From: Paralithodes platypus
Lineage: Eukaryota > Arthropoda > Malacostraca > Decapoda > Lithodidae
NCBI GenBank assembly: GCA_032716605.1
Contig: CM064495.1
Span: 46,619,701 to 46,683,700, forward strand
DNA: 64,000 nucleotides
Reading direction: 5' to 3'
The notes under the pieces: model-generated
The model's database searches: none
What the model was told of the DNA's origin: nothing
The model's input: the letters and a program-made list of their open reading frames with translations, nothing else
Shown: piece by piece, positions 11,404 to 20,889 of the stretch
Numbering within the stretch: position 1 is the first letter of the stretch
Layout of the letters: each line of letters begins with the position of its first letter
Made by a program: the position numbers and the translations under genes

Positions 11404-11927
11404 GTTGTTGTTGTTGCTGTTGTTCCCCAAGCTGCCTGGCCGAACAGCCCCAAGGCCCCGAGCAAGGCCAAGGCCATAACCGAGTGCCCCCACAGAACCC
11501 TCCCTGCCTACCACAATAAAGCCTGGGTGACCGAAGCCACTCTATGGCGGAGAGCGGAGGAGGGTGCGGAAACGCCCGGGAAACCAAAGCCCCACCCAGG
11601 GCCCTGTGCCCCTCAGCAATTATGAAGAGAAAGTTGAGGGGCAAAGGAAAAATGTGACGCTTTGGCTTCCAATCTTGGTAGACTGGGAGGTCAATCCACG
11701 GAAAAGACGCCGTCACTTGAGATCTAGGAAAGACATAAGTAAAAGGAACAGTCGGAGTAAGCTATGGGTATGGCAGAGATCGCTCAGTTCTCACTCTGAT
11801 AGACCAGCCCATCACCATATGACTAGAACCCAATCCTCTCAGCATCAGCTAGGAAAGGCCCTAGAAAGCCGCCTTTGGCGGGGGGATAGCTCCCCTATTT
11901 CAACCCCATTCGGGGTTGGGCACCCGC
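11404..11927 (-). mobile_element. SINE-like non-autonomous element with LINE 3' tail (full-length copy, 524 bp)
   Basis: It ends in GTT repeats (AAC on the minus strand) preceded by GGCTGTTCGGCCAGGCAGC, the same 3' end as the 2A-bearing LINE at 45762 and 57755. The 13-bp duplication CCTCTCTGTATTA flanks it at 11391-11403 and 11928-11940. An internal open frame starting TASFPWIDLP resembles the LINE's start [10 protein letters not shown]. Other copies: 12484-12903 and 52140-52442. It encodes no RT. Confidence 0.82.
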
Positions 11928-12269
11928 CCTCTCTGTATTACAGTAGTAACTATAAACTATTGCTCAGTGGATCAGCTGTCCCTACACTGGCACTCTGAAA
12001 CAAATCTTACAGTACACAGCATCACTAAATACAAATTAGGATTACAAATTATTATGTACAAGAGTCAAAAGTTGTGAGGCAGTAAGCAAGAACATAGCAT
12101 TACTGTACTATAAAAACTTTGTTTGGGAGTTTTTCTAATATTTCAGGATATAACTAGATACTGTACATCTTAATTAATTCAGTATACAAGGACAAGTTTT
12201 TACATTATTGTATATTCTGGATATTTGTTTACATTTGTTTCAGTTTTGGAAGCACTTCAACAAATCTAA

Positions 12270-12483
12270 CTACCTTTATCTATTTATTGCCTTGCTCCTT
12301 GAGGGGTGGCCATGAAGGAATTGCCTCGATGCACTTCTGTCATGCATCAGCCGGTGTCTCTCCTCCCACCTAACACCACCCTTTTCACTCATATGCCTCT
12401 CGACTCCATCCTTCCGCCTCTCTCTCATACACTCTTTTATGTATTCTCTCACTCACCATACCCTCCACATGATCAAACTACTG
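12270..12483 (-). mobile_element. RTE-like LINE 3' end (family S), left part
   Basis: Minus-strand 3' end of an RTE-like LINE with a TAGA-type tail at the left. It resumes at 12912 after an inserted SINE-like element. Compare the better copy at 13300-13605, whose minus strand reads RWFGHMERMG, a typical C-terminal motif of these LINEs. Confidence 0.6.
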
Positions 12484-12903
12484 GTGATGGGCTGGTCTAT
12501 CAGAGTGAGAACTGAGCGATCTCTGCCATACCCATAGCTTACTCTGACTGTTCCTTTTACTTATATATTTTCTAGATCTCAAGTGACGGCGTCTTTTCCG
12601 TGGATTGACCTCCCAGTCTACCTAGATTGGAAGCCAAAGCATCACACATTTTTTCCTTTGCCCCTCAACTTTCTCTTCATAATTGCTGAGGGGCATAGGG
12701 CCCTGGGTGGGGCTTTGGTTTCCTGGGCGTTTCCGCACCCTCCTCAGCTCCCCACCATTGAGTGGCTTCGGTCACCCAGGCTTTATTGTGGTCGGCAGTG
12801 AGGGTTCTGTGGGGGCGCACGGTTATGGCCTTGGCCTGCTCGGGGCCTTGGGGCTGTTCGGCCAGGCAGCTTGGGGAACAACAACAACAACAACAACAAC
12901 AAC
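12484..12903 (+). mobile_element. SINE-like element with LINE 3' tail, copy 2
   Basis: Plus orientation. It begins GTGATGGGCTGGTC and ends in twelve or so AAC units. AACTACTG flanks it at 12476-12483 and 12904-12911. It lacks about 110 bp present at the 5' end of the 11404-11927 copy. It interrupts a family S LINE fragment. Confidence 0.82.
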
Positions 12904-12911
12904 AACTACTG

Positions 12912-13299
12912 TTCCTCTTCACACTCTCCAGCACTAAGAATCAAAGAGCTATAAGCTATCTCAATTAGCCATATAATCCCTTTATAATCCCTGTAAAATT
13001 GTATAATATTAGCCAGATTATAATGAAGAAATGCGTCCTAATACTGAAAGAATTAAGTAGCAATTGTGAAGGTGTTATTTTTTATTTTTGTATGTGGATG
13101 AGGGAGACAATGTATCTATAAAACTGTTTAAAGTTAGTACATATACAAACATTGTAGACCAATTGGAAGCAATTGGTCTGTAAATCAGAAAGCAATTTAT
13201 CTATTTTGTTATAGATGACGTCTTCTTGATTTTGCCTAGCTACATTAGACCATTTTATGAAGCTTAGGAAGGATCTATGGTAGTTAAAGGGTTAATTGA
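12912..13299. other. Remnant of family S, then unassigned DNA and a TTAA-type MITE end
   Basis: 12912-12940 continues the split LINE fragment. At about 13205-13295 is the right end of a MITE related to 39181-39384 (ATTAGACCATTTTATGAAGC, ending AAAGGG-TTAA). The rest shows nothing recognisable. Confidence 0.5.
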
Positions 13300-13605
13300 G
13301 AACTATCTATCTATTGCCTGACGCCGTGATCCCCGAAGGGGTGACCACGAACGAAACGCCTCCATGCACTTCTGTCCCCAGTCAGTCGATGCCCCTCCTC
13401 CCAACCAGCACCGCCTTCATCCATATACTTCTTCACTCCATCCTTCCACCTCTTTCGGTTTACCTCTCCCTCTCTGTCCTTGCACCTCGCTCTCGTACTC
13501 TCTTAGCCATTCTCTCGCTTCCCATACGTTCCATATGGCCGAACCATCTCAAGGTGTTCCTTTTCACACTTTCCAGCACCTCCACACTACACCTCCTTCT
13601 TAATT
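13300..13605 (-). mobile_element. RTE-like LINE 3' end (family S)
   Basis: The minus strand encodes the typical C-terminus [19 protein letters not shown] and a basic KERWKDG segment, ending at the left with a CTATCTATTG tail. Related copies: 12270-12940, 43450-43605 and 52880-57920. Confidence 0.7.
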
Positions 13606-14139
13606 TTAGTTTTAATTCTGCACAGGTCATTCCTAAGCTGGAATAATATTGTTTAATAATGTATTAGCCAAAATATAATTATGATGACAATACAGTATTT
13701 GTACTGAAAGGGTTTGACAATATATGAGCAGCATCTCAAACTTCTATAAAATAATGACAGCTTTGTATTAGCTAAAAAACATACAGTACTCTATCCATAT
13801 TCTAAGCTATCATGTAATTTATTAAGCTTTTAGATATCTGATAGCTGGTACTATAAATATGCAAGCTACCTGAAAGTGTTCCATACAGTACATCACAAAG
13901 CTTACTTTGGTTGTCACTTGCTCATTTACTTTACATTAATTTATATACTTTGCTAGGAGACAAGTAATTTTATAAATATCCCAATTTCTATTCTGTCCTT
14001 GGGCTACAACTTAAAAACTTAAATATTTTATGCATACATTACAATAAACAATCTTTGTGCAGCAGTAGTTTGTAAAAGAAAGATATAAAGAAGAGTTGTT
14101 TGCAAGGAAGATTCCATTCTCCTTATCACTTGTATGTAT
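13606..14139. other. Unassigned AT-rich DNA
   Basis: I see no gene, RNA or recognisable repeat here. Confidence 0.5.
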
Positions 14140-14300
14140 GTAAAGGTATGTATATACTCTGGCATCTTCCCCAGTTTTCCTTTTTTTTTTTTTATGGGGG
14201 TGGCCGACTCATGACAGAGCCCGAGCAGGGACATCACAACACATTAGAAAAACAAAACAAAACACAAATTCACACACATCTAGGTCATCCAGGAGAAATA
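14140..14300 (+). repeat. Repeat family P copy
   Basis: GTATATACTCTGGCATCTTCCCC, a T-run, GGGGGTGGCCGACTCATGAC, then ATTCACACACATCTAGGTCA. Diverged in the first third. Confidence 0.65.
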
Positions 14301-15015
14301 CCCTGAGTATCACTTGTGAGGATGAATTATACTTTATAAATTAACAGTACTGTACTGTAGTTGATTTATTTCAGCTTAGAAATTATTGCTCTAATTCAAA
14401 GCTTCATAAGTTTCTCCATTATACTGACTACTGTACAAGCAGCCACATATTAAGCTGAATAAAATCGCAGGTACAGTATTCACATTATAATAGAAGCACT
14501 TCCACTGTATTGTAATACAATTTTATATTAAAAGAATGTGATCTATAGGTTTCTGCCAAGATAGGCAATCAATGGAAGGTATTGGTCAGCAACCCATCTC
14601 AGGAAGACATACATACAACATACAATGGTTTAACGTCATTTTACATTACATACATTGTAACGGCTCAGGCGTAGTTGCCTTTCCACGTTGTAATATAATA
14701 CAATAAAGTCCTGTCACAATACAGTCCCATCATGTCATCACTTTGGCTGATGTTGGCATAGTGTTAACCGTGCCATAGCAAGACTCAACTAAGTCCAACT
14801 GCATCACATGCACCTGCAGTATCTGCAAACCACACCAGCCCCAACAGTACCATACCAAGACCTTACTGTACATTAGGCAACTTGAACTTTAAACAAAATC
14901 CTACAACACTGTCCCTCTGTGGCCGACTCTGGCGAGGCTTAAACAGCGCCCAGGTAAGACTAGTAAAGTCCCCTATGGCACCTCTCCATGCCCACCAGCC
15001 TCGGCAGTGCCAATA
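14301..15015. repeat. Unassigned DNA, then repeat family T (about 14645-15015)
   Basis: Family T contains GTAACGGCTCAGGCGTAGTTGC, CATCATGTCATCACTTTGGC, TGATGTTGGCATAGTG and a Cys/Pro-codon-like CA-rich end. Other copies lie at about 20278-20440 and 43195-43400. No coding potential is seen. Confidence 0.55.
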
Positions 15016-15615
15016 GCAAGGCTTTATTGAATAGTAATGGTTGTTGGTCTACAAGTCTACCACCATCCCCCCTATTAGTCGCCTTGTACAACACACAGTA
15101 GGATGCGTGGGGCATATTCCTTATTTTCACCACCATAAGATGAAGGCCCCCTTACCCCCTGAGGGGAACAACCTTATAAAAATCTGGGTGGATGTTACTC
15201 ATCAGCTCTGTTCGGCAATCCGTCTAGGGGTATACACCTTATGCAAATCCTTACTGCTCACCTAAGGGTGAAGCAGTTTGGTGGATAGAGTAGTCACCCA
15301 GCACTTTTGAAAAAATAGTGCTAAAAAGATTAGTAGAGAACTTCGGATTCAGACGAACACTAAGTTTGTCTGTATTTATTGTTTATCTTTTTCTTTTTCT
15401 ATTATTGATATTAATATTGATGATTTTTTAAATTTATTGTTCTTGTTAAAAGAGTACTCTTTGTTTAAATCTGTTGTTACTTCATATTTTGCAATTATTT
15501 GCCTTTATATTATATGTATTCATTGTTGATAGTATCAATTGCTTACTTTTGCGATTTCCTTAGTTTATTTGTGCTATAAATGTAGGTTATTTGTAGGGTA
15601 GTTATTGATAGGGGT
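15016..15615. other. Unassigned DNA
   Basis: A short G/C-richer stretch (15040-15260) carries an open frame with no recognised domain; 15330-15600 is T-rich. No call is made. Confidence 0.5.
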
Positions 15616-16105
15616 CACTTGAGGCATGCTATGCTTACAGGTACCTACCCGATAGCACTATCGTTAGTGAGTGCTGTATTGTATTTTATATTTTATTTTG
15701 TAATAGTATAGATATCTTATCAATATTTGTATTTTGTACTATTGTTAATGTCTTGTCATGTTGCAAATTTGATTTTAAATAATATTTTGACATTTAACAT
15801 GTAGTTTCTTTATTCATGCAGAGTTTAGTAAAATTTGCCAGAACGTCCCGGACTTCCCAAACTTGACTACTTCCTTTAACGTGACGATAGTGCGTTGTTA
15901 TATGTGCGATTAGTTTGCTTGGGAAACAGATTAACTTGCTCATGTAGTAATGTACACCCTATGTGGTGGATTGTGTTCTTTTATTTAATAATTTTCATTT
16001 TAGTAAGCGTTGTTTCCACATAGCGATTTTGATAATTTAATTTGACTTTATATTGTCCTTGTCCCAATTTTGGTTTGTTTAGTTTGCAAGTTTTAAATTT
16101 TAATT
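15616..16105 (+). repeat. Repeat family R, long copy 1
   Basis: About 490 bp nearly identical to 50221-50712, starting CACTTGAGGCATGCTATGC and ending TTTGGTTTGTTTAGTTTGCA. The central part has GAACGTCCCGGACTTCCCAA and TGTACACCCTATGTGGTGGA. No open frame or terminal repeat is seen. The low divergence suggests recent spread or copying. Confidence 0.85.
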
Positions 16106-16199
16106 GAGTGGTCAATCCTGTAAATCCTTGAATTAACTGGAATGACCTTAAAGACTGAGAGATCGATAAGAGATATAGTTTTACTCTTGCGTCCTAATG

Positions 16200-16290
16200 G
16201 CAGCATTCCAGGCAGCCCTGATCTGTAAAACTTAAAAAATAAACGAACCAAAACTGGGACGAACACAGTATAAAGACTACCTTAGACTAC
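16200..16290 (-). repeat. Repeat family R, short fragment
   Basis: GTAAAACTTAAAAAATAAAC then AACCAAAACTGGGACGA, the inverted 3' part of the family. Confidence 0.6.
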
Positions 16291-16537
16291 TAGTACATCC
16301 TACTAAGGTAGGAAGCTGAAGTTGGCTTATTATCTTATCTTAAGTCAGATGTTAATTAAGGGTTAGGTCTTACAATATACAGTTTGATATGATATAGATT
16401 TATTTCACTGCAATATCTATTACAGGATCAATTGCACACAGCATACAGTGGAATAGTACATCTCATTCAAGACTTTGAAATAAACTGTGTAATATTATCC
16501 AAGCTTCTACAATCTAACTAATAAATTACAGTATAGT

Positions 16538-16743
16538 CCGTTCATTCTAGGTTGGGCAAAAATCGTAACCCCTAACCTCTCATAACTCAAAAAGGACTAG
16601 AGTAATCGAGCTAATATTTCTACCAAATAGGAAGACTTGGCTAGGGAATATGTGTTTAAATTGACAGCTCATTTGCTCTAGCCCTTTTTTAGTTACAGAG
16701 GTTAGAGGTTACGATTTCTGTCCAACCTAGAATGAACAGACTA
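16538..16743. mobile_element. MITE family U, copy 1
   Basis: Terminal inverted repeats TAGTCCGTTCATTCTAGGTT and AACCTAGAATGAACAGACTA lie between TA dinucleotides. The interior has TAACTCAAAAAGGACTAGAG and GTTACAGAGGTTAGAGGT, again partly inverted. Related elements: 18292-18565 and 41852-42062. A TA duplication suggests the mariner/Tc1 group. Confidence 0.75.
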
Positions 16744-16974
16744 TAGTTAAGCTAACATGTAAGAGTATAACCTAGAATGAACAGACTATAGTTAAGCTAA
16801 AATGTAAGAGTATAACTGAAAAAAATAAGGGTTAATCAACACAAATATAATTGGGCTCATGATTATCATGTGCTTAATTTGTATCACTTGAGCTCTAGTT
16901 GTCCTAGTCATATTAATGGAACAGTTTATAAAACTCCTGCAGTCACACCCGACAGTTATGTCCTAGCTCCATAA
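16744..16974. other. Short tandem duplication and unassigned DNA
   Basis: GAACAGACTATAGTTAAGCT occurs at about 16733 and 16780, so the MITE's right end has been duplicated once in tandem with about 47 bp spacing. Nothing else was seen. Confidence 0.6.
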
Positions 16975-17527
16975 TTACAAATTAAAATGTAAAACTTGCA
17001 AACTAAACAAACCAAAATTGGGACAAGGACAATATAAAGTCAAATTAAATTATCAAAATCGCTATGTGGAAACAACGCTTACTAAAATGAAATCTATGAA
17101 ATAAAAGAAAAGAAAATAATGTTAGTTATCACTCCAGTAAAAATATAATAAAAAAAAAAATAATAATAATAAAATAAATATAAGGAGAAAAATCAATTTT
17201 CTACACACAATAACAAGGCATAAAATTATAATGTAGAACTAGCAACCTAAACAAACCAAAATTAGGATAAGACATATAAAGGCAAACAAAAACTAATCAA
17301 AATCGCTATGTGGAAACAACGCTTTAGCAATTATTATTATTTTTTTTAAACAGATTAACTTGCTCATGTAGTAATGTACACCCTATGTGGTGGATTGTGT
17401 TCTTTTATTTCATAAGTTTTATTTTAGTAAGCGTTATTTCCACATAGCGATTTTGATAAGTTATATTACTTTTATCTTGTATTGTCCGTTTTGGTTTGTT
17501 TAGTTTGCAATTTTACATTTTAATTTC
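16975..17527. repeat. Repeat family R, head-to-head cluster
   Basis: Three R pieces: minus at 16975-17105, minus at 17225-17335, plus at 17340-17527. The outer ends (AATTAAAATGTAAAACTTGC and GCAATTTTACATTTTAATT) are inverted, so the cluster could fold back on itself. Confidence 0.75.
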
Positions 17528-18004
17528 TTATATCAGGAGATAAAACAAAGTTCCAGTGACGAGAGTGATACAAGACTTTTGGTGTGACTGTCTAGTACTT
17601 CAGTCAGATGACATGAAAATCCTGTAAGCATGCGGGAGAGAAAATACATAGCTAGGGTTGAGGATCCCTGTACAGTGTGTCCAAAATTCCTAAACTTTAA
17701 AAAATGGTAGAGAATTTGAGCCATGGTGAGAGTTGCAGTCCTCAAAAAATTTAATTATTAGTATTTTATAATATATATGCACAGTAATATTTTGGCCATC
17801 ACTAAACACAAGCTGTATTACGGAAAAATATATACAGGCTCAATTAATTACAGTAAATGTGTGATTAATAGTTGCAGCATTAATCTAAATCTTGATCAGG
17901 GTACAAATATTTCAGAACAGTATTCTACAATTCAATACTAATTTTTATACACAATTATTGTTAATTACTGAATAATAGGTGCAGTTCCATACATATTAGT
18001 CTAT
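17528..18004. other. Unassigned DNA
   Basis: No gene or recognised repeat seen. Confidence 0.5.
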
Positions 18005-18085
18005 CTATCTATTTACTCTGGCCCAATCCCCATTTTTTAAAATTTTTATTTTTCTGGGGGTGGCCGATTCGAGACAGAGCGTACT
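18005..18085 (+). repeat. Repeat family P fragment
   Basis: CTATCTATCTATTTACTCTG, GCCCAATCCCCA and GGGGGTGGCCGATTCGAGAC. It begins with a CTAT microsatellite like several other P copies. Confidence 0.6.
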
Positions 18086-18291
18086 GAAAAGAAATTGCAA
18101 TACAGTACTGTATATTAACATTTGCAGACCGTACTGTAAGCCCACTATACAATATATATTCTGTATCTCCTAACATCAAATTAACTTCACAGAAGTGTTA
18201 TGGTTTCAAGTTTTGCTTGGGGAAGACGCCACAATAATACTGCCTACCCAGTTAGTAGCAAAGTTGATTACTGGATCCAACCGATCAACTA

Positions 18292-18568
18292 GTCTATTCG
18301 CTGTAAGTAGGCGAGAAATCATGACCTCTATCCGCTGTAACTCAAAAAGAGCTAGAGCAAATTAGCTGTAAATTTCCACGTATATTCCTTGACTGCCTCT
18401 GTAACTCAGAAAGAGCTAGAGCAAATGGGCTGTAAATTTCCACATCTATTCCTTGACTGACTCTTCCCAAATGGTAGAAATATTAGCTCGAATACTCTAG
18501 TCGTTTTTATGTTACAGAGGTTAGAGGTCAGGATTTCTCACATACTTACAGCGAATAGACTATAGGAC
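18292..18568. mobile_element. MITE family U, copy 2
   Basis: Inverted ends AGTCTATTCGCTGTAAGTA and TACTTACAGCGAATAGACTA. The interior has CTGTAACTCAAAAAGAGCTA repeated twice (about 18347 and 18400), so it carries an internal tandem duplication of about 60 bp. Confidence 0.75.
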
Positions 18569-18599
18569 CTGAGTTTCCCAATGGAAATATAGTACAGTA

Positions 18600-18784
18600 C
18601 AGGTCTCCCTCACTATCCGATGCCCCGATTGACGATATTATTATATTTGTTTAGGTGTTTGTGTTTTGGCTGGTCCTAGAACGCATCCCCATTTATCCCA
18701 TTAATTTTAGGGTTTGCTATACGATTTTTCTATTCAAGATCGGGTTTCAGGAACGTAACCCCTTTGTATATCGAGGGAGACCTG
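18600..18784. mobile_element. Tigger/pogo-like MITE
   Basis: Ends CAGGTCTCCCTC and GAGGGAGACCTG, flanked by TA on both sides, 185 bp, no coding capacity. The CAGG-start and TA duplication fit the pogo/Tigger group. Confidence 0.8.
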
Positions 18785-19114
18785 TATACTGTACTGTATA
18801 GCAATTGTGCAATATACGAGTACTGTATACTGTACAGTCTATCTATCTATCTATAATTTCAGCGATTCCCAACCTTTTTTTCTGTCATTTCCCCCTCCAA
18901 CCAGTTCAACCATCCAGATTTCCCCCTTCATGTGGACAAGGGAAAGAGTAGTCGAAACACACTGTGACTACTCTCTCTCTCTTTCGGGCATGAGAAAATT
19001 CATCTCCGAGATTTTTTTTTTTATTGCTAGTAGTAGTAGTAGTAGGCAGTGTAATCATGTAATTATTTCCCCCCTGGTAGCTTCAAATTTCCCCCAGGTT
19101 GGGAAATGCTGATC
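18785..19114. other. Microsatellites and unassigned DNA
   Basis: CTAT repeats at 18838-18853, a CT run at 18972 and TAG repeats at 19029-19045. No gene seen. Confidence 0.6.
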
Positions 19115-19265
19115 TATATGGTATACTCAGGCCCAATCCCCACTTTTCCTATTTTTTTCTTTTTTCCTTTTCCTTGGGGGTGGCTGACTCAAGACAGAGC
19201 CTGAATAGGGACAACAAAACAGAAAACAACGAACACACAAAAACAAAATACAAATTCACACACAT
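19115..19265 (+). repeat. Repeat family P copy
   Basis: TATACTCAGGCCCAATCCCC, a T-rich run, GGGGGTGGCTGACTCAAGAC and ATTCACACACAT. Confidence 0.7.
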
Positions 19266-19885
19266 ACTGTAATTGTGCTTTGTGTCAAGAGTAAAGAGAG
19301 CTTGTTGGGATCCAAAAAGCAAAAACGATATATTTGAGATATTAACTCATGGCCATGACATATAAAATTGATTAACCCGTTAATAGTGAGTAAAATTTAC
19401 ATGTTCCATGCTATACTGTATTCCCTCTCGAGTGTGTATTTGCATGTCTCTCATCCAACACCACCTCTCTTGCCTCACTCTCAAGATATTATTTGCAAAT
19501 AATCACCTTGCCTTCTTTTCTCACAACAAAGTTTAATTTCCGATAAATTTAAATGCATTTTTCCATATATAGATTTTGTTTAATGTGTTGTCCTTTCGAT
19601 AGTTTTTATTTTTTATGAGTTCATTACATCAATTTGAATAGTAACTTTTGAGTTTGTTTACAAGTTTTATATTTTTATTAATACATGATAGTTGAGGATG
19701 CGAGGTGATTAACATACACAGTACATACATACACATTAAATATTGTGTGATCTGTTAAGAGGTATGGCTTCAGTCTAATGGTGGCAATCATGCCATCACA
19801 TATCCTGTGTATACAGTAAATGCTTCACCAATAATGTACACAGTAGAATCATATAATTCTTTCATAACAAACTCTTGTACTGTAT
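19266..19885. other. Unassigned AT-rich DNA
   Basis: I see no gene or repeat with a match elsewhere in the window. Confidence 0.5.
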
Positions 19886-20005
19886 AATACACTATTGCTT
19901 ATGGCGTTATTTCCACGTACCGATTTTGATTAGTTCTTTTGCATTTATCTTGTGTCGTCCCAGTTTTGGTATGTTTATTTTGCAAGTTTTACAATTTAAT
20001 TAATC
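19886..20005 (+). repeat. Repeat family R, 3' fragment
   Basis: GCGTTATTTCCACGTACCGA, then GTCCCAGTTTTGGTATG and TTTTGCAAGTTTTACAATTT. Confidence 0.65.
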
Positions 20006-20119
20006 CATAGCATGTTTACCTTACCTGATTTTATAACTAAAGTATTAGAGTTTGTTATTACCCCTTACCTATCTACATACAATGGTATAAGCATCCTTTT
20101 CCATTACATTGTGTTGGTG

Positions 20120-20275
20120 TTGTGGTGTGTGTTGGTGGTGTAATGGTTTAGATGCTTATGTTTTGGGTGTGGTGTCCCGAGTTTGAATCCCGGGAGGACC
20201 ATATGCTTTTATTAGTTTATTCAAGTACATTGGGGTTTGTAATGGATGATTAATGTTAAGAACGGGGTGTTACTT
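20120..20275 (+). mobile_element. tRNA-derived SINE family W, copy 1
   Basis: A-box-like TGGTGTAATGGTTTAGATGC and B-box-like GAGTTTGAATCCCGG about 45 bp apart, then a short body ending GAACGGGGTGTTACTT. The same element lies at 35958-36098, so both ends are defined by comparison. Confidence 0.8.
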
Positions 20276-20450
20276 ATTGTAATGGCTCAGACAGAGTTGC
20301 CTTTCAGCAGTTGGGACTGTAGTACAAAAAAAGTCATACCATTATATCATCATCATCATCATCATCATCAATACTGTCTCACCATCTAATCATTGTGGCT
20401 GAAGCTGGTATGGTGCCAACAGTGCTTCTGAAAAATTCAACATTGTATCA
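20276..20450 (+). repeat. Repeat family T fragment with ATC microsatellite
   Basis: GTAATGGCTCAGACAGAGTT, then an ATC run at 20346-20372, then CATCTAATCATTGTGGCTGA, matching 14645 and 43200. Confidence 0.6.
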
Positions 20451-20564
20451 GAGCCCCCCTGCATCCAAGTGCAATTTAAAATAAATAGACTATAGCCTAT
20501 TACCAATTCTGGGTATAATAAGTTTTGTAATATAGTTGATTTTGCCTGCAACTACTGTACCTGG

Positions 20565-20660
20565 TTATTGCCACATAGCGATTTTGATTAGTTCTTTTGC
20601 ATTTATCTTGTGTCATTCCAGTTTTGGTTTGTTTATTTTGTAAGTTTTACAATTTAATTA
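20565..20660 (+). repeat. Repeat family R, 3' fragment
   Basis: ATTGCCACATAGCGATTTTG to TTTTGTAAGTTTTACAATTT, about 190 bp downstream of the TTC14 poly(A) signal. Confidence 0.65.
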
Positions 20661-20848
20661 TGTATGAAAATTGTCAATTCCAGGTATGAACTTCATATTA
20701 GAGTGAATTAATACATTTGAGTGGCTATTTTTAGTGCTTTAATCTAAGAATCAAAAGCCAAAATTGGATATAGGCTAGTAAAATGTCTAAAAAAGAAAAT
20801 GCCTGTGTGATGCAGCCATAAGTGAGACTACACTCTAGATGCACTCTT

Positions 20849-20854
20849 TTTATT
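20849..20854 (-). terminator. Polyadenylation signal AATAAA of TTC14
   Basis: AATAAA on the minus strand, about 36 nt after the TAA stop, implies a very short 3' UTR with cleavage near 20825-20835. No alternative signal was looked for beyond this region. Confidence 0.6.
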
Positions 20855-20889
20855 AAATAGAACATTAACTGAATAGTATATGCACATAC

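Noticed and set aside
11309..11716. 135-codon frame as a host gene
   Set aside because: It recurs in three SINE-like copies with target duplications, so it belongs to a mobile element.
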